Made by a program: the position numbers and the translations under genes. Positions 1 to 12,490 of a DNA stretch of 64,000 bases are shown piece by piece. Origin of the DNA: Aplysia californica (taxonomy: Eukaryota > Mollusca > Gastropoda > Aplysiida > Aplysiidae); contig NW_004797359.1 of NCBI RefSeq assembly GCF_000002075.1, positions 1,560,618 to 1,624,617 of the forward strand, in the 5' to 3' direction. Under the pieces are notes generated by a model that was given only the letters and a program-made list of their open reading frames with translations, had not been told where the DNA came from and searched no databases. Every line of letters begins with the position of its first letter. The stretch's first letter is position 1.

Positions 1-105
1 CTGCTGGGGTAATAATATAGTGTAAAGCGCATAGAGCCTGCTGTTGAGCGAGGATATGCGCTATACAAATGCTATTTATTATTATTATTATTATTATATA
101 CACAA
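1..105. repeat. Interspersed repeat tail ending in an ATT microsatellite
   Basis: The sequence around GCGCATAGAGCCTGCTG and GCGCTATACAAATGC, followed by (ATT)n, recurs inverted at about 10963-11035, also next to an ATT/AAT tract. This is the usual look of a SINE or LINE 3' tail with its own short tandem repeat. Class not determined. Confidence 0.55.
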
Positions 106-1739
106 ACCAACACAGTGAGATATTCTCATTATTGACTAAACAGAGACCACAATTATATATTCTTTTCACCCATTGCTTGCTAACCTGGGAGATTTTGGTA
201 GGTGGCAGGGGGTGGGGATTACCTGAGTAGTGACGCATGTTATTTAATACCTCGCTTGGAACTACATGTAGAAGGCAGACGATTGGTACGAAAAGTTTAG
301 CCTCTTAAAGTGACAAAAATGGACGCTGGCTATAAAAAAAATTGACAAACACTGCTTTAACTTGTATGACAACGCAACAACTCCAGTTTCAATAGATAGA
401 TGGGGGGTGTGAGAGGTTAGAGATTTTTAAAAGTACCTGGTGAAATGTTAGATCAAGCATCTGATGGCTTTCTACCTCCTCATGGTGTTGCTCGAAACTA
501 TTAAGTATGCCCTTCACTGTTTTGTATTTAATCTAAATTCACTACTTTGTCTTTGTGTACTCATTACTACTTTGTATGCTCTAAATAAAATTGCTTTGTA
601 AGCTCTGAAATGCTTACAACAACTCAACAATGAATCTAAGCAAAGTTAACAGAGGAAGAAGGAATTACTCCTTTAATTTCAACAGAGCACACAGGCATTT
701 TTATGGCACCTCCTCAAGGGTTCCCTTCTTTAACTAAGACAAGTTTTTGCCCCTCTGTAATATCTTAAGAGTTAGAAACTACAAAAATAAAACTCTTACT
801 GAGTTATAAAACCAAGGGATTCAGATAAGGTTTGACCGGTCAATAAGTTGATAAACAGTCCCATGACTCATCCTTAGGCCCTGAAGATTACACCACATCA
901 ACGAGGTCAAATTCTTACAAAACAAAGTTCACTGCACTTCGAACAAGAAATTGAGTAATTTTCCATGAAAACAATCATTTCAACTTTCCTCTTCTTATTC
1001 CTTTCTCCTCATCCTTCCCCGGCTCCCCTCTTTTTTTTTCTCTCCTGATTAGCTACATGTCATTACCATTACCCCCCCCCCCCACCCCACCCCCCAAAAA
1101 AACTGCTGCCTTTTACACAACCAAGCATAAATCTAAGTCTGAGTTCCATTCATCACAATTATTAGTGATATTCCTAACACTTCCTCTGGCACTCTTATTT
1201 TATTCAACATATGTAAAGATAGCATTACCCGATTGCCATTTTGAGAGAAAGAGGGACAGAAAGAGAGAGGGAGAAAGAGAAAGGGAAGGAGAGAGAGGGA
1301 AGGAGAGAGAGAGACTAGAGAGAGAGAGAGAGAGAGAGAGTGAGAGTGAGAGAGAGACAGGGAGAGGGAGAGAGAGTGAAACAGAAACTGAGAGGGAAAA
1401 AGAGGGAGGGGTGGAAGGAGAGAGAGAGACATCTTGTTTGACTTGGGTGTGCGCATGTATAGTGCAAGCTGTTGACAAAGCAGGTGAAAGCACCCTGTTC
1501 ATTTCTTTCTCTAGTAAGCCTATTAAATTATGTAATACCAGCACGTTATAGCTCTGGTTAAATTATCAATGAAAAATGGAACCTCACTTTCAACAAGCCA
1601 AAGTGACTGAAATCTATTTGGTAACTTGTACTCGTATTATTAAATCACGCCTAAACAGCAATGAAATATAGAAAAATAATATTCACCATAAACAATTACA
1701 ATGAATGAAAGATTCCAAAGAAAAAACAGTGCTGCTTAC
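106..1739. other. Intron 3 (5' part as transcribed) of the SelU-like gene; no exon found
   Basis: I searched this stretch on the minus strand for the next SelU exon, which should encode a Gly-rich GNxxGDGxQxGG-like segment, and found none. It holds a purine-rich GA/GGGA tract at about 1243-1425, whose long open frames on both strands are repeat artefacts. Confidence 0.5.
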
Positions 1740-4700
1740 CTTCTAAAACCAAGCTTTTTGTAACAGTCTTTCTTCTGGTCAATGTACAGGTCTGTGACAA
1801 AACAGAGTTATTCCTTTGTGAGTAAGAGTACTTTAACTAAAAAAAAAGAATTTCATCAAAATACTTCCACCACAAAAACACAATTTCTTATTAATCTTTT
1901 TTTTTTCTTTCTATGAGTATGAGCAATCTCTCCCAATTGAAAATCCTCCTTTACTTAACCAAACAAAATCCAGGGGTCCCGCAGATCCAACTTTAAACGG
2001 ACTCCACTGTACAGTGGAAACCTGATATAACAGGGATGGTGGGACCAGAGAAAAAGTCCTTTTATATCAGATCTCTGTAAAATCAGAGAAGCAAGGGAAG
2101 TAAGCATTTGTGGACTAATCCAGCAGTATTTATCATATGCATGGGTAGTTTCCCTTGCCACAAGCACCATGTGGCAGGCCTGCACATGACACATTACGCG
2201 TGCGGGTAGCTAGGGCTAGATCAAAGTCTGCAGCACTCTGCAGCCCTCTCTCGCTTCAGTCGCTGTGTGTGCTAGCAGTGGCATGGTTTGCGTGGGCTTG
2301 CTCCATAACTGCGTTACTCTCTCTCTCTCTCTCTCTTACTTTTTACACATTGTTAACGAGCCTTTGTCCCTGCTATAACCGATTGGGCTCAAATGAGGCC
2401 CTGTTATTGCCGATAACTTTTAATAGAGACAAAAAGTAGGAAAAAACGGGGACTTTAAAAATCGCTGTTATTATCGGATTCCTGTTATTTCCGGGCCTGT
2501 TATATATGGTTTCCACTGTATATTAACTTTTGTCTATAAATATTAAAACTGTTAACATAACAGTAACAGAACTCCGTTCAAAATTACATCATTTACTCAA
2601 CCAGCCCCTCCCCGCCACACAGGCTGTAAAGGATCTCAGCAATGTTTCGGCAACTGATAAAAATTCTATAAACCTTCGATATAGAAAGTCTTAAGCTTAA
2701 TATTCTGTAACATGACATAGGTATGGGTATACACAGTTAATTAAGTTAAAATAAGATAAATATATGTGTGGTACCAGGGTGAAATCAGGCGCTCCTCATA
2801 AAAATGAAATCAAAGAAACTGGAAACCAGCATTTCTCTGCCTGTTGGGCGTTGGGCATTTTTTTTTCCAGCACAACACCTTTCAAGTCCACTTAAATCAC
2901 ATTTCCAGGTGGATTTTACTGACAGAGGTTGATCAAAGGCACAAAAAATTAAATTTGCAACTTCCATCATCATCATCATTGCCTTTCTCACCCTGGGTCA
3001 GGAATAGGCCACGAACAAAAACTCTAGACTTTTCCCTATCCCGGGCTAGTCGCTTGATGTCACTCCACATCTTCCCACTTTTCTGTACAATTGATTTTGC
3101 AACTTACAAGTACACATTGAAAATCTTTAAGTCACCAAACCATGGAGACCAATTTACTCACTAATTTTACTTCCCAAACTAAGCAACTCAACTTCCATGG
3201 ATTGTAACAACTTCTGTTCAAGATAGGAGGAGTTTCTTTTAATCAATTAGAGAATACATGACATGGATTCACTCATGATATGCTCAAATTTGGCGAACAT
3301 ATATTTTCACTTTTTAAATCATATTCTTACCTCCTTTGAAAAATTCTCCTTTCACAAAGTCCTCTACGCCAAGTTCCTCAAGGCCGATACCCACAAATTT
3401 AACATTGTTAGCATCAAACCGAGGTTTCAACTGGCTTATCTGCTGGGCTCCAACCCGACACAACTGTCATCCGAAGCGACGCAGAAAAATGAGGACCACT
3501 CGAGAATCCTTCCAGAATGACTCAATGGGCACCATCTGAAACAATACACATGAAATCTTCACACCTAGATTATCTTCTCTAGATCTAGAGTCTAGATCTA
3601 TAGGCTTGTTTGTTTTTGTAAAGTGTTTTACGGCGCTCGCAACTGCATAAGGTCATATGAGCGCGCAGGACACACCTAATATTTTCAGTTGGTAGGAAAT
3701 TTTGAATTTTGCCCGGGTGGCAGCCAAAGCCTACTCTTATCGATTTTATACCACCAATGGATCTTTAATGTGCGCAACTTGCACACGGGCCCTCTGAGAT
3801 TTTTCGCCCTTGTCTGAGAAGGCTAGGTGTAGATCTTTCCTACCAGGAGATCAAGGGTGTGGCAGAAAGACAGCAGTAAGGAGGAGCCAAGGAGTAGCAG
3901 TAGAAAGGATGCAGAAAGAGTCAGGAGCCTAAAGGAGGGAGCAAAGGAGGTGAGGGGGTGGGGGCAGAAAGTGGAAATGAAAGCAGACAACAGAACATTG
4001 CTAGAGAGCAGGAAAGAAGGTGAAAGGAGACAATTTTAGAGAAGAAAATTTTTCGATCGCTACCCGGATTCAAACCCGTGACCTTTTGAATGAGAGGCCA
4101 ACACCTTAACCTCTAGGCCACAAGAGCTCCGGCATCTTATAGGCTACATATATATATGGCATGGGGATATGATTCTGAAAGAAAGTGGCTATTCTCACCC
4201 GGGTGGGAATAGAAATACGATCGACCTCTCACCCCGGGTGAGACTTGCCACCATAGGCTATTCTCACCCGGTGTAAAACAAGACCTGCTTAATTTTCCTA
4301 ATTTCGGAATATTTTCTATCAATGTGGATGATCAAACGGATAAAGGCAAAGAAACGAATATGTTATAGCACAAAAGTAAGCTAATTGTATCTACTACAAA
4401 GATGCTATGGCTATTTCACTTTTCGAATCGAGCCGAACTACGGGGGTCGCTATTTTGTTTTGCCCGGAAGTTCTCGCAAGATCTACTCCTCCCCTCTTCT
4501 CTCTCTCTGTTTCTTTCTGAATACTGTCTATCAGTGTGGACGATCAAATTGACCAAATCAAAGTTAAAAAATGATGTTAAAACACAAAAGTAAATTAATT
4601 TGGTCGTCTACAAAGACGCTACGGCTATTTAACTTTTCGAATCGAGCCGAACTACGCGGGTCGCCATTTTTGCCCGGAAGTTCTCGCGCTACTCCTCTCT

Positions 4701-5394
4701 CTCTCTCTCTCCACTGCCCACAGACAAAATTGTTCGCTTTTAGTAGGCTAACAGTAGTAATGGAACGTTTGTTCACGGCACAGAATTCTACAATTTTTCT
4801 GTTATATCACAGTGTAGAATTCTGTGGTTTAGGGTGAACGCAAAATTGGTTGGCCTAGATCTAGGCTATAGCGGTGAACGCCCACCGGGTGAGAATAGCC
4901 AAAAGACTCGCCTGCGCTATTCTCAGGTGGCCATTGTGAAACTAAAATAAACAAGTGCCGAAATGCAATTTCTTGAGAAACTAAATTGCAGCAGAAATAC
5001 ATGTACAACAGGTAGACTCTATGTCAGTTGAATTAGCCATAACCCACCATATCTAATAAAATGGAAGGTTAATTTATAATAAAATCCACGTCGTCACGGG
5101 TGACGGAATTGGAAAGCCTCCGAAAGCCCATGACGGATGATATCTCTAGCATTCCCGGTTCCGTCCATTGACCATGTTTAATAACGGGGTAAAAAAAAGT
5201 TGCAAAAATTTCAGCATTACCTCTCCAGTGGACACATTCTTCACTTGATTTTTTGCTATTTTTGAAGGCTCCATTGTGGTTGTAGGGGCTTCCAACGGCT
5301 CCAAGTAGTTCACGAGTGCAAGGAACGGCCAAAAGACAACTTTACACAACAACCACACAGCTATCGTCAGCCACTCTTGTAGCTCTGATCCCAT
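1740..5394 (-). CDS. SelU / PRXL2B-like (FAM213B, prostamide/PGF synthase-type) thioredoxin-fold protein, probable selenoprotein; 5' part only
   Basis: Three exons fit in phase on the minus strand: 5221-5394 (58 codons, donor GAG|GTAATG), 3331-3535 (205 nt, acceptor TTTCAG) and 1740-1791 (52 nt, acceptor GTCACAG, donor AAG|GTAAGC). The peptide matches the PRXL2B family: TGE-MVPIESFW, VVLIFLRRFG-U-QLC, VGIGLEELGVEDF, then DLYIDQ and YKKLGF. Family members are thioredoxin-like oxidoreductases; PRXL2B reduces prostaglandin H2 and related endoperoxides. The peroxidatic CxxC appears here as UxxC, because codon 81 is TGA (3467-3469). The first Met gives a hydrophobic segment (about residues 9-29) before the usual family start; Met41 (MEPSKI) aligns better with the known PRXL2B start, so the anchor may or may not be translated. 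About 95 C-terminal residues and the 3' UTR must lie left of position 1; I found no fitting exon in 1-1739. Family call secure, selenocysteine reading likely. Confidence 0.85.
2012..2518. mobile_element. Tigger/pogo-like TIR element (Tc1/mariner superfamily), non-autonomous copy 1
   Basis: The ends are CAGTGGAAACCTGATATAAC and its near inverse, flanked by TA on both sides (2010-2011 and 2519-2520). The interior is shared with the longer copy at 7192-8062, including a CT run at about 2322-2338 and the stretch GACAAAAAGTAGGAAAAAAC. It lies in intron 2 of the SelU-like gene. Confidence 0.8.
2771..2960. repeat. Interspersed repeat family B, fragment
   Basis: The start (GGTACCAGGGTGAAATCAGG, then ATGAAATCAAAGAAA) matches repeats at 10575-10960, 45480-45905 (inverted), 52830-53155 (inverted) and 56335-56600. 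It is followed by a CATCATCATCAT run. Class unknown; shared conserved ends suggest a DNA element. Confidence 0.5.
3467..3469 (-). other. In-frame TGA, probable selenocysteine codon
   Basis: TGA lies at codon 81 of the SelU/PRXL2B-like gene, in the context RRFG-U-QLCR. PRXL2B homologues have Cys at this position (FGCxxC). SelU proteins of fishes and some other animals use Sec at the matching site. The reading frame is conserved and typical of the family for 45 codons after the TGA and across the next intron. Confidence 0.75.
3613..4131 (-). mobile_element. tRNA-derived SINE (family 1), about 520 bp
   Basis: The tRNA-like head lies at the right end on the minus strand. It has an A box in GGCCTAGAGGTTAAGG and a B box in GGGTTTGAATCC. 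The body runs to a conserved tail, GCGCTCGCAACTGCATAAGG. Full-length relatives lie at 8395-8932 (minus) and 27454-27968 (plus). It sits in intron 1 of the SelU-like gene. Confidence 0.8.
4187..4900. mobile_element. TIR element 'GGCTATTCTCACCCGG' family, copy 1
   Basis: The left end is GGCTATTCTCACCCGGGTG and the right end, reversed, GGCTATTCTCACCCGGTG. A second direct copy of the end motif lies about 70 bp inside (4256). The interior has two related blocks (CGAATCGAGCCGAACTAC then a CCGGAAGTTCTCGC segment) and a hairpin built on GTAGAATTCTGTG. Relatives: 17402-18147 and 63201-63598. No clear target duplication seen. No coding capacity. Confidence 0.75.
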
Positions 5395-6190
<796 letters not shown>

Positions 6191-6949
6191 ATCAATGATA
6201 TATCTTTTTTTTTTACTTTCGAAATGTTCAGATAGATGATCGGAGTCAAAGCCTTAAAAAAAAAAAAAGGGGGGGGAATTTTTTTGGGCCCCCCCCCCCC
6301 CCCCCCCCCCCAAGAAAAACAATTACAACAACTAATTACTGTCTACGCTAGGCATTTTTTACACGTACCGTACATATTAGCTACCTATGATCACTCTTAC
6401 AGAATCACCACACTCACTCCAATAGGCTTATATATTAATTACTGACTGAAACAATTTGGTCTGCTATTATTATAACTATCACCAGTATGATAAAGCAGAT
6501 TCTACAGACACTAGCATTTAATATGTGTAAATTTAGCAGGCGCAAAAAAAATGAATGACCATTTCTAAACCAAAAGCCACGATATGACGTCGTAGCGTTA
6601 ATTTAACTTACTGAGATCAGCCGAAACTTCGAACACTCTCTTCACTCGACCATATTATATTATAAATTGGTTGTTTATCATAATAATATACACACACATT
6701 ATAAAGCAGTAGCTGTCGGTCTCCTTATTCAATGTCCTCACAATAGTGTTGATGGTCAGCCACCGCCGGCTCTGCTCTTAATAGATGTTACATCATTTCA
6801 GTAACAATAGGTGATAAACATCGTCGTGTTGGCTTTAAACGTAAATAGTTACTTAAGGAACCCGAGTTGTGCTCCTGCGGGTGTAAAGTAAACATGCCCG
6901 TGCGTGGGTTTGTTTTTGTTGGCGTGTGAATCATGTTTATTCATGCGTT

Positions 6950-7067
<118 letters not shown>

Positions 7068-7191
7068 AATTAATTTGGGTGTTTTGCGCTCCAATCGACA
7101 CAATTCAGAAGGCCGGCTTCGCGATTCTGCCTGTCAGGACCAGCACAGGCTGAGAGAGCATAGTATCCCAGGAGACAACCCCGAGTCGATA

Positions 7192-7373
7192 CAGTTGAAA
7201 CCATATATAACAGGCCCGGTAATAACAGGGATCCGGTAATAACAGGGATTTTTTTAAATCCCCGTTTTTTCCTACTCTTTGTCTCTATTAAAAGTCATCA
7301 GCAATAACAGGGCCTCATCGGAGCCCAACATGTTATAGTTATAGCAGCAGGGACAAAGGCTCGTTAACAACGT

Positions 7374-7445
<72 letters not shown>

Positions 7446-8062
7446 AGAGAGAGGGAGAGAGAGAGAGAGAGTAACGCTGTGATGGAGCAAGCCCACGCAA
7501 GCCATGCCACTGCAAGCACGCGCAGCGTGTGAAGCGAGAGAGGGCTGTGGTGTGCTGCAGACCTCGATCTAGCTAGAAACCTAGCAACACGCACGCGTAA
7601 TGTGTCTCCAACGATGTCAAGCGCAAGATAAAATGCCTTTCAATTGACAAAATATACTAAATAACCCAGGCTGTTGACAAAAAGCAAGCTTCACTGGCAG
7701 AGATTTGCCGTCAGTTCGACTTTCCACAAGGGTCGATTCACACCATTATCAAGGATAGAAAGAAAAAAGAGGCAGCATACTCTAATGGAAAGTTAGCTCT
7801 GGATCGAAAGAAGATGAGACTACCCGACGCAGATACTGTGGACCAGGCTCTTCTGATGTGGTTTAAGGAGGCAAGGAGAAAGTTGGTGCCAAAACCTCTA
7901 TTCGTGGGTACTTGTGGCAAGGGAAACTACCCATGAATAAGTACAGCTGGATTAGTCCACAAATGCTTACTTTCCTTGCACTTCTGATTTAACAGGGATC
8001 GATATATTATAACAGGACATTTTCTCTACTTCCACCATATCTGTTATATCAGGTTTCCACTG
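7192..8062. mobile_element. Tigger/pogo-like TIR element, copy 2, with transposase N-terminal remnant
   Basis: The ends are CAGTTGAAACCATATATAAC (left) and the inverse of CAGTGGAAACCTGATATAAC (right), with TA at both flanks (7190-7191, 8063-8064). On the plus strand, about 7610-7905, a CENP-B/Tigger-type DNA-binding region can be read: KRKIKCLSIDK, SLAEICRQFDFPQGSIHTII (helix-turn-helix), DRKKMRLPD, ALLMWFKEARRKLVP. The reading has an internal stop and ends before any catalytic DDE region, so this is a decayed and deleted copy. A GA tract of about 60 bp (7376-7440) sits in the same interior place as the CT run of copy 1. Confidence 0.85.
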
Positions 8063-8178
8063 TATAATTAAAAGATGTTCTCGGTCTTCCCACTCTGGTA
8101 CATGTCGTATCGCGCTCCGATCTCCTGCGTGCGACAGCGATCAAAATTGCCTATAATTAATTAACCATCTCATCAAAT

Positions 8179-8189
8179 AGAGAGAGAGA

Positions 8190-8254
<65 letters not shown>

Positions 8255-8291
8255 AGAGAGAGAGAGAGAGAGTGTGTGTGTGTGTGTGTGT
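8179..8291. repeat. (GA)n(GT)n compound microsatellite
   Basis: A long GA run (8179-8272) with a few GG interruptions passes into a short GT run (8272-8291). Confidence 0.95.
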
Positions 8292-8394
8292 ACATTCGTT
8301 TCGTTTTGCTCTTTGCTCTTGGGCTAGGGGCTGCTACTGTGGTGACGACAGCATTACCCCTTTTAAGGTGGTGGGAAGGTTGGGTTTTTTTTTC

Positions 8395-8932
8395 TTTTAA
8401 AGCGTTTTACGACGCTCGCAACTTCATACGGTCATATGAGCACGCGGGACACATAAAACATTTGTAGAAAATTTTGAATTTTGCCCGTGTGGCGGCCGAA
8501 GCCTACACTTAACGATTTAGTAGACCACCAAGAGATCTTTAACGTGCGCAACTTCCACACAGCACCTCCAAAATGTTTCGCCTTTGCCTGAGAAGGTTAC
8601 GTGTACATCTTTCCTACCAGAAGATCAGGGATATGGCTGAAACTACTGAAAGACAGCAGTAAGATTAGTAGTAAGAACAAACCGAGGAGCAGCAGCAGGA
8701 AAGGCTGCAGAAAGAGTCAGGCGCCCAGAGGAGGAGGGAAAGGAGGTGAGAAGGTGGGGGCTGAAAGAGGTGTCGAAAGCCGAAAGCAGATGACAGAACA
8801 AGCTAGAGAGCAGGAATGGAGGTGAAAGGAGACAATTTTAGAAAAGAAAACATTTCCGTCGCTACCCGGATTCCAACCCGGGACCTTTGAATAAGAGGTG
8901 AACACCTTAACCTCTTGGCCACGAGAGCCCCC
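8395..8932 (-). mobile_element. tRNA-derived SINE (family 1), near full length
   Basis: The tRNA-like head reads from the right end: GGGGGCTCTCGTGGCCAAGA, then GGTTAAGGTGTTCACC, and a B box in GGGTTGGAATCCGG. The conserved tail (GACGCTCGCAACTTCATACG) lies at the left end. Same family as 3613-4131 and 27454-27968. Confidence 0.85.
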
Positions 8933-9489
8933 GGGGTGGGAAGAGATCAGAGAATTTGAAAGCAAAGTTATTCCCTGACACTTACCTGTGTGCCACGGCG
9001 GTCGTCTGGGCTATCTTGAGGTCTGGACATGTAATAATAATAATAATATATTATATATATATAATATATATGTGTGACATGTGCTGATAAAATTAGTTAC
9101 TTTTCAGATTTTAGTAAATGGAAATCAAACCATCACGCTTACAGGTGAAGTTTTAACAATTCATAAGTATCAAAATAAAAGGCATGAGTTATAGTTAAAG
9201 AATATAATGGCATCAATAGAAATTTTACAAATTTGGCCCTAGTGTCAATTTTTGGCAAATACCACCATTTATGGATTGCAAGAAGTAACTCATTTTGTCA
9301 GCACGCCTCACATATGACTCACCCCCCAAGGTATAAGTACTTCCGAAGGCTACTGCATAAATATACAAGGTAGTTTTCTGAGAGGTCTAAGTCTAACCAA
9401 AACTTGTCCATGGATGAGTGAAAACATCTGCGACAATAGTTTGTCTTCAGTTGTTGTTTTTTTGAGTAAGAGTTTTTCAACACTTGCAA

Positions 9490-9930
9490 CACAAGGACAT
9501 ATAAGTGCCGAAGATTAGAGTATTAGAACCCCACAGGGTAGTACCACTGATTGTAGTGTCTTTAGGCCATTCCCAAAGGGGGGAAATTTCTCGTTCAAGC
9601 ACAGTAGAATTAATTGTAAATGGGCTGATTCATCATGTCACGCTCATAACTGTGCCTGATCTACAACAGGGAACTGCTGCTTTTTCTTTCCTAATCCTTA
9701 CTATTGTCATTTTTCCTCTACTTCTTTTTTATGTTTGTCACTCTCTTGAGACCTGTTATTTCCTGGGTGCCTTGATAGTCGAAGCAGACCTTGTGCTGTT
9801 GAAGCTAGAGAGGTGAGCAGAATAAGTCTGATTCCCTGTAAAAAGACTTCTCTGTTGACATCCACCCCTTGGAGCTCATATGACCATGCAGTTGCGAGCG
9901 CTGTAAAACCCTCTACTATAAAAAAAAAAA
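9490..9930. repeat. Interspersed repeat family D
   Basis: From about 9536 the sequence is the inverse of 30236-30610. Shared landmarks are TGGGCTGATTCATCATGTCA, the block around CCTGGGTGCCTTGATAGTCG, and a SINE-like tail GCAGTTGCGAGCGCTGTAAA followed by poly(A). Its end resembles that of SINE family 1, which suggests a composite or related SINE. Confidence 0.65.
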
Positions 9931-9949
9931 AAGAAAAAAAAAGAGTATT

Positions 9950-10075
9950 AGAGGTGCTAGAGGTGTTCCAAGAGAATAACAAACCTTAAAAAAGGAGGAG
10001 AGATCAGGATGGTAAACTGAATGGATAGGAAAGCAGGAGTAAACCACACAAGAGCACCCACCAACCACACGCAAT
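9950..10075. repeat. SINE family 2 body fragment
   Basis: AAGGAGGAGAGATCAGGATG and AACCACACAAGAGCACCCAC match the bodies at 26845-27015, 28383-28570 and 33290-33590. The tRNA-like head is missing here. Confidence 0.6.
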
Positions 10076-10574
10076 AGCTTGTCTACACTTGCCAATAACT
10101 CATGTACTGGTACTAGCACTTTACTAGACTAGGAAGGTGAGAAGTGACACGAGGAGTGAAAAATCTTCTTATATTATATTTATTATATATATACATGCAT
10201 TTTTCATGAATTATGAATCTGGGACGAACTCTTAGCAGACAACACTGTCTACTAGCTGTTCCATGGCCTGCCTCTGAGCTCCTCATAACTTTTCTTTTGC
10301 AGAAGCTACAAAGTTTTTATGCAAAAATATCAATAATATTAGAAGCCAAGCTAAAGAAGATTCTAGAACAAGTAAAAAAAAAAAAGAAGTGTACTGTAAA
10401 CCACATGTTAGCTCTTGCTTTCCTTTCACCTTTAATGACAATTAACAATTTATTTTCAAAACTTTTTTGTTCATTAAAGATTAAATGGTTCATTAACATG
10501 GGAGACAGTCGATAACAACATAAGAAAAAGAAGTAATCAAACACTTGAACTTGAAGTTGAAGGGCATGAAGAAA

Positions 10575-10960
10575 TAAATGTGAGGCATCATGGTGAAATC
10601 AGGGGCCCGTCAAAATAATGAAATCAAAGAAATCGACATTTTTCGGAGTTTGGAAATTTTTATTTTAAAAATTTGGGGGGGGGGGGCTCAACACCTTGTA
10701 TTTTGTACGTCCATTCAGATACACTTTTATGAGTGGATTGTATGGAACAATGTTGATTAAAGGCACGAAAAAATGTAAATTAGCTGTTTACAAGGACTCT
10801 TGAGCTACGGAAATCACCAAACTTTGGCAGCCATTTTCTTGCTTATATTTTATTTCTGAAACAATGCAACCCCACCTCTTTCAATCCCAAATATATCTCA
10901 GCTTCTATTCAAGATAAATGGATATTTTTTTCATTGAAAGCAAGGCAAATGAACAAACTC
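10575..10960. repeat. Interspersed repeat family B, longer copy
   Basis: Begins GTGAGGCATCATGGTGAAAT, then GGGGCCCGTCAAAATAATGA. The body includes a G run (about 10675-10687) and AACTTTGGCAGCCATTTTC. The inverse of most of this body is found at 45480-45905. Confidence 0.65.
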
Positions 10961-12368
10961 TAAGATGATAATAATAACAATAATAATAGATGGCATTTGT
11001 ATAGCGCATATCCCCGCTCAACAGCAGGCTCTATGATACCACCAATAACTCCATAATATGCCCAAAATTTGACGAGTGCCCGATTCCACCGTTTTGTGAC
11101 AGAAATTAAATAGAAAACATCATGTTCAAAGATCCACCAAGCCAAACAGTAATCCATTTCAAGTTGAAATGGAACTTCATTGTAAGCTGCAGATGTTTAA
11201 AATAATGTTGTTTTCAAACAATGGTGTTCCACTGTAGTCTTTATTTGACTATATAATGCTGATCTAATACAAATAAATAATATTGAAGTCTGTAGGCTGC
11301 AGTATGTATACAATAAATATGCAATGCTTCCACTTCCACGTTGTAAAAAAATTTACTGTGTAACCTGCACATGTTACCAATTACAACAACGAGTTTTCAC
11401 TGCACGCTGCCTATAATATAATGTTTACAATGAATGCTTTATCTTGAGAAGAGTTAATTGTTCTCTAGTCGGCACAATAATGATGCCATTTTCTGTAGAA
11501 TTTCACAGTAGTCTGCACACACAGTCTGTATAATATACCTCTATAATAGATCAACATGTTAACCAATAAACTGCTTTCCAATAGTAGGATTTCATTGCAG
11601 TCTGTACTATCGGCTGCACAAGTTCAGAACATTCCATGGAAAGTGACACAAATAAAGAGGAGGTGATGGCCTACTGAAAAAATCCTGTGCAGTGAGAGTT
11701 GAAAGAGACAAAGGATAATTCCGGCACATAATTATTTGCTTGAGTAAAGACAAGCGTACTGTATATAATATTGGAAAAACAATAGGCCCAATCCGATAGA
11801 CAGAAATGAAAAGTCAGATTGATAGACACAGATGCGCGTACAACAGAGAGTGAGAGAGAATGGAGGAAGTAGGATCTTTCAGTAGCACCCTCCAACCAAG
11901 AATGTATGAGCCAAAAAATGTGAATGGGGGACTGTTTTGATCCAAAGAATCTAGTGCTTGATCCGATTCTCTTGTATGTCATATTCTAAACTAAGGCTAG
12001 ATCCACTAGAACTGAGAAACCTGAGTGTCACAATTCTTCAAAAAGAAATTTGTTTTTTGTGCTTTAAAAAACCCCCAAATCAATTGACCATGATGTAGCC
12101 TATCAGGAAAAGAAGGTGACAGTGGATAAGGCACATTCTTTTACAATTTTGGAAGCCAGCCCACAATGTAACAAGGCAAAGCTGAAGGCAGAATCCCCAA
12201 GGGAGGAAGAAGAGAGGAAGGTCGAGATCCAACTGAAAACAAGCTCCGATTTTCAAGGAGGATCTCAGACTAAGACAGATAGAGGGAACAGCTGACTGGA
12301 GGTAGTTCTAAAAGATTGCCCAGAATAGAATAGAAGTGGGAGCCCTTCTTGACAGTCTTTACCAAATT

Positions 12369-12370
<2 letters not shown>
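10961..12370. other. Downstream region of zinc-finger gene A; no gene seen
   Basis: Holds an AAT tract with the inverse of the repeat tail at 1-105 (about 10963-11035). The rest looks unique. It may include the 3' UTR of gene A, since AATAAA on the minus strand occurs near 11241-11246, but this is unproven. Confidence 0.3.

Positions 12371-12429
<59 letters not shown>
12371..12429. repeat. (GA)n microsatellite
   Basis: Nearly 60 bp of GA repeats only about 60 bp past the stop codon of gene A, so probably in its 3' UTR (CU repeats in the transcript). Confidence 0.95.
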
Positions 12430-12432
<3 letters not shown>

Positions 12433-12490
12433 TCCTGTGCTGCACTACCGATGGTGGTACATTGAGACAGAGAATCACCAAGAAGAGCCA

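Noticed and set aside
1057-1551. Open frames over the GA-rich tract near 1.2-1.5 kb
   Set aside because: Poly Arg-Glu or Ser-Leu products of a purine repeat, open on both strands.
2990-3105. Possible extra SelU exon (minus strand, MWSDIKRLARDRE)
   Set aside because: The frame does not fit the phase 1 donor of exon 2 and does not resemble the family. The exon at 1740-1791 fits phase and sequence.
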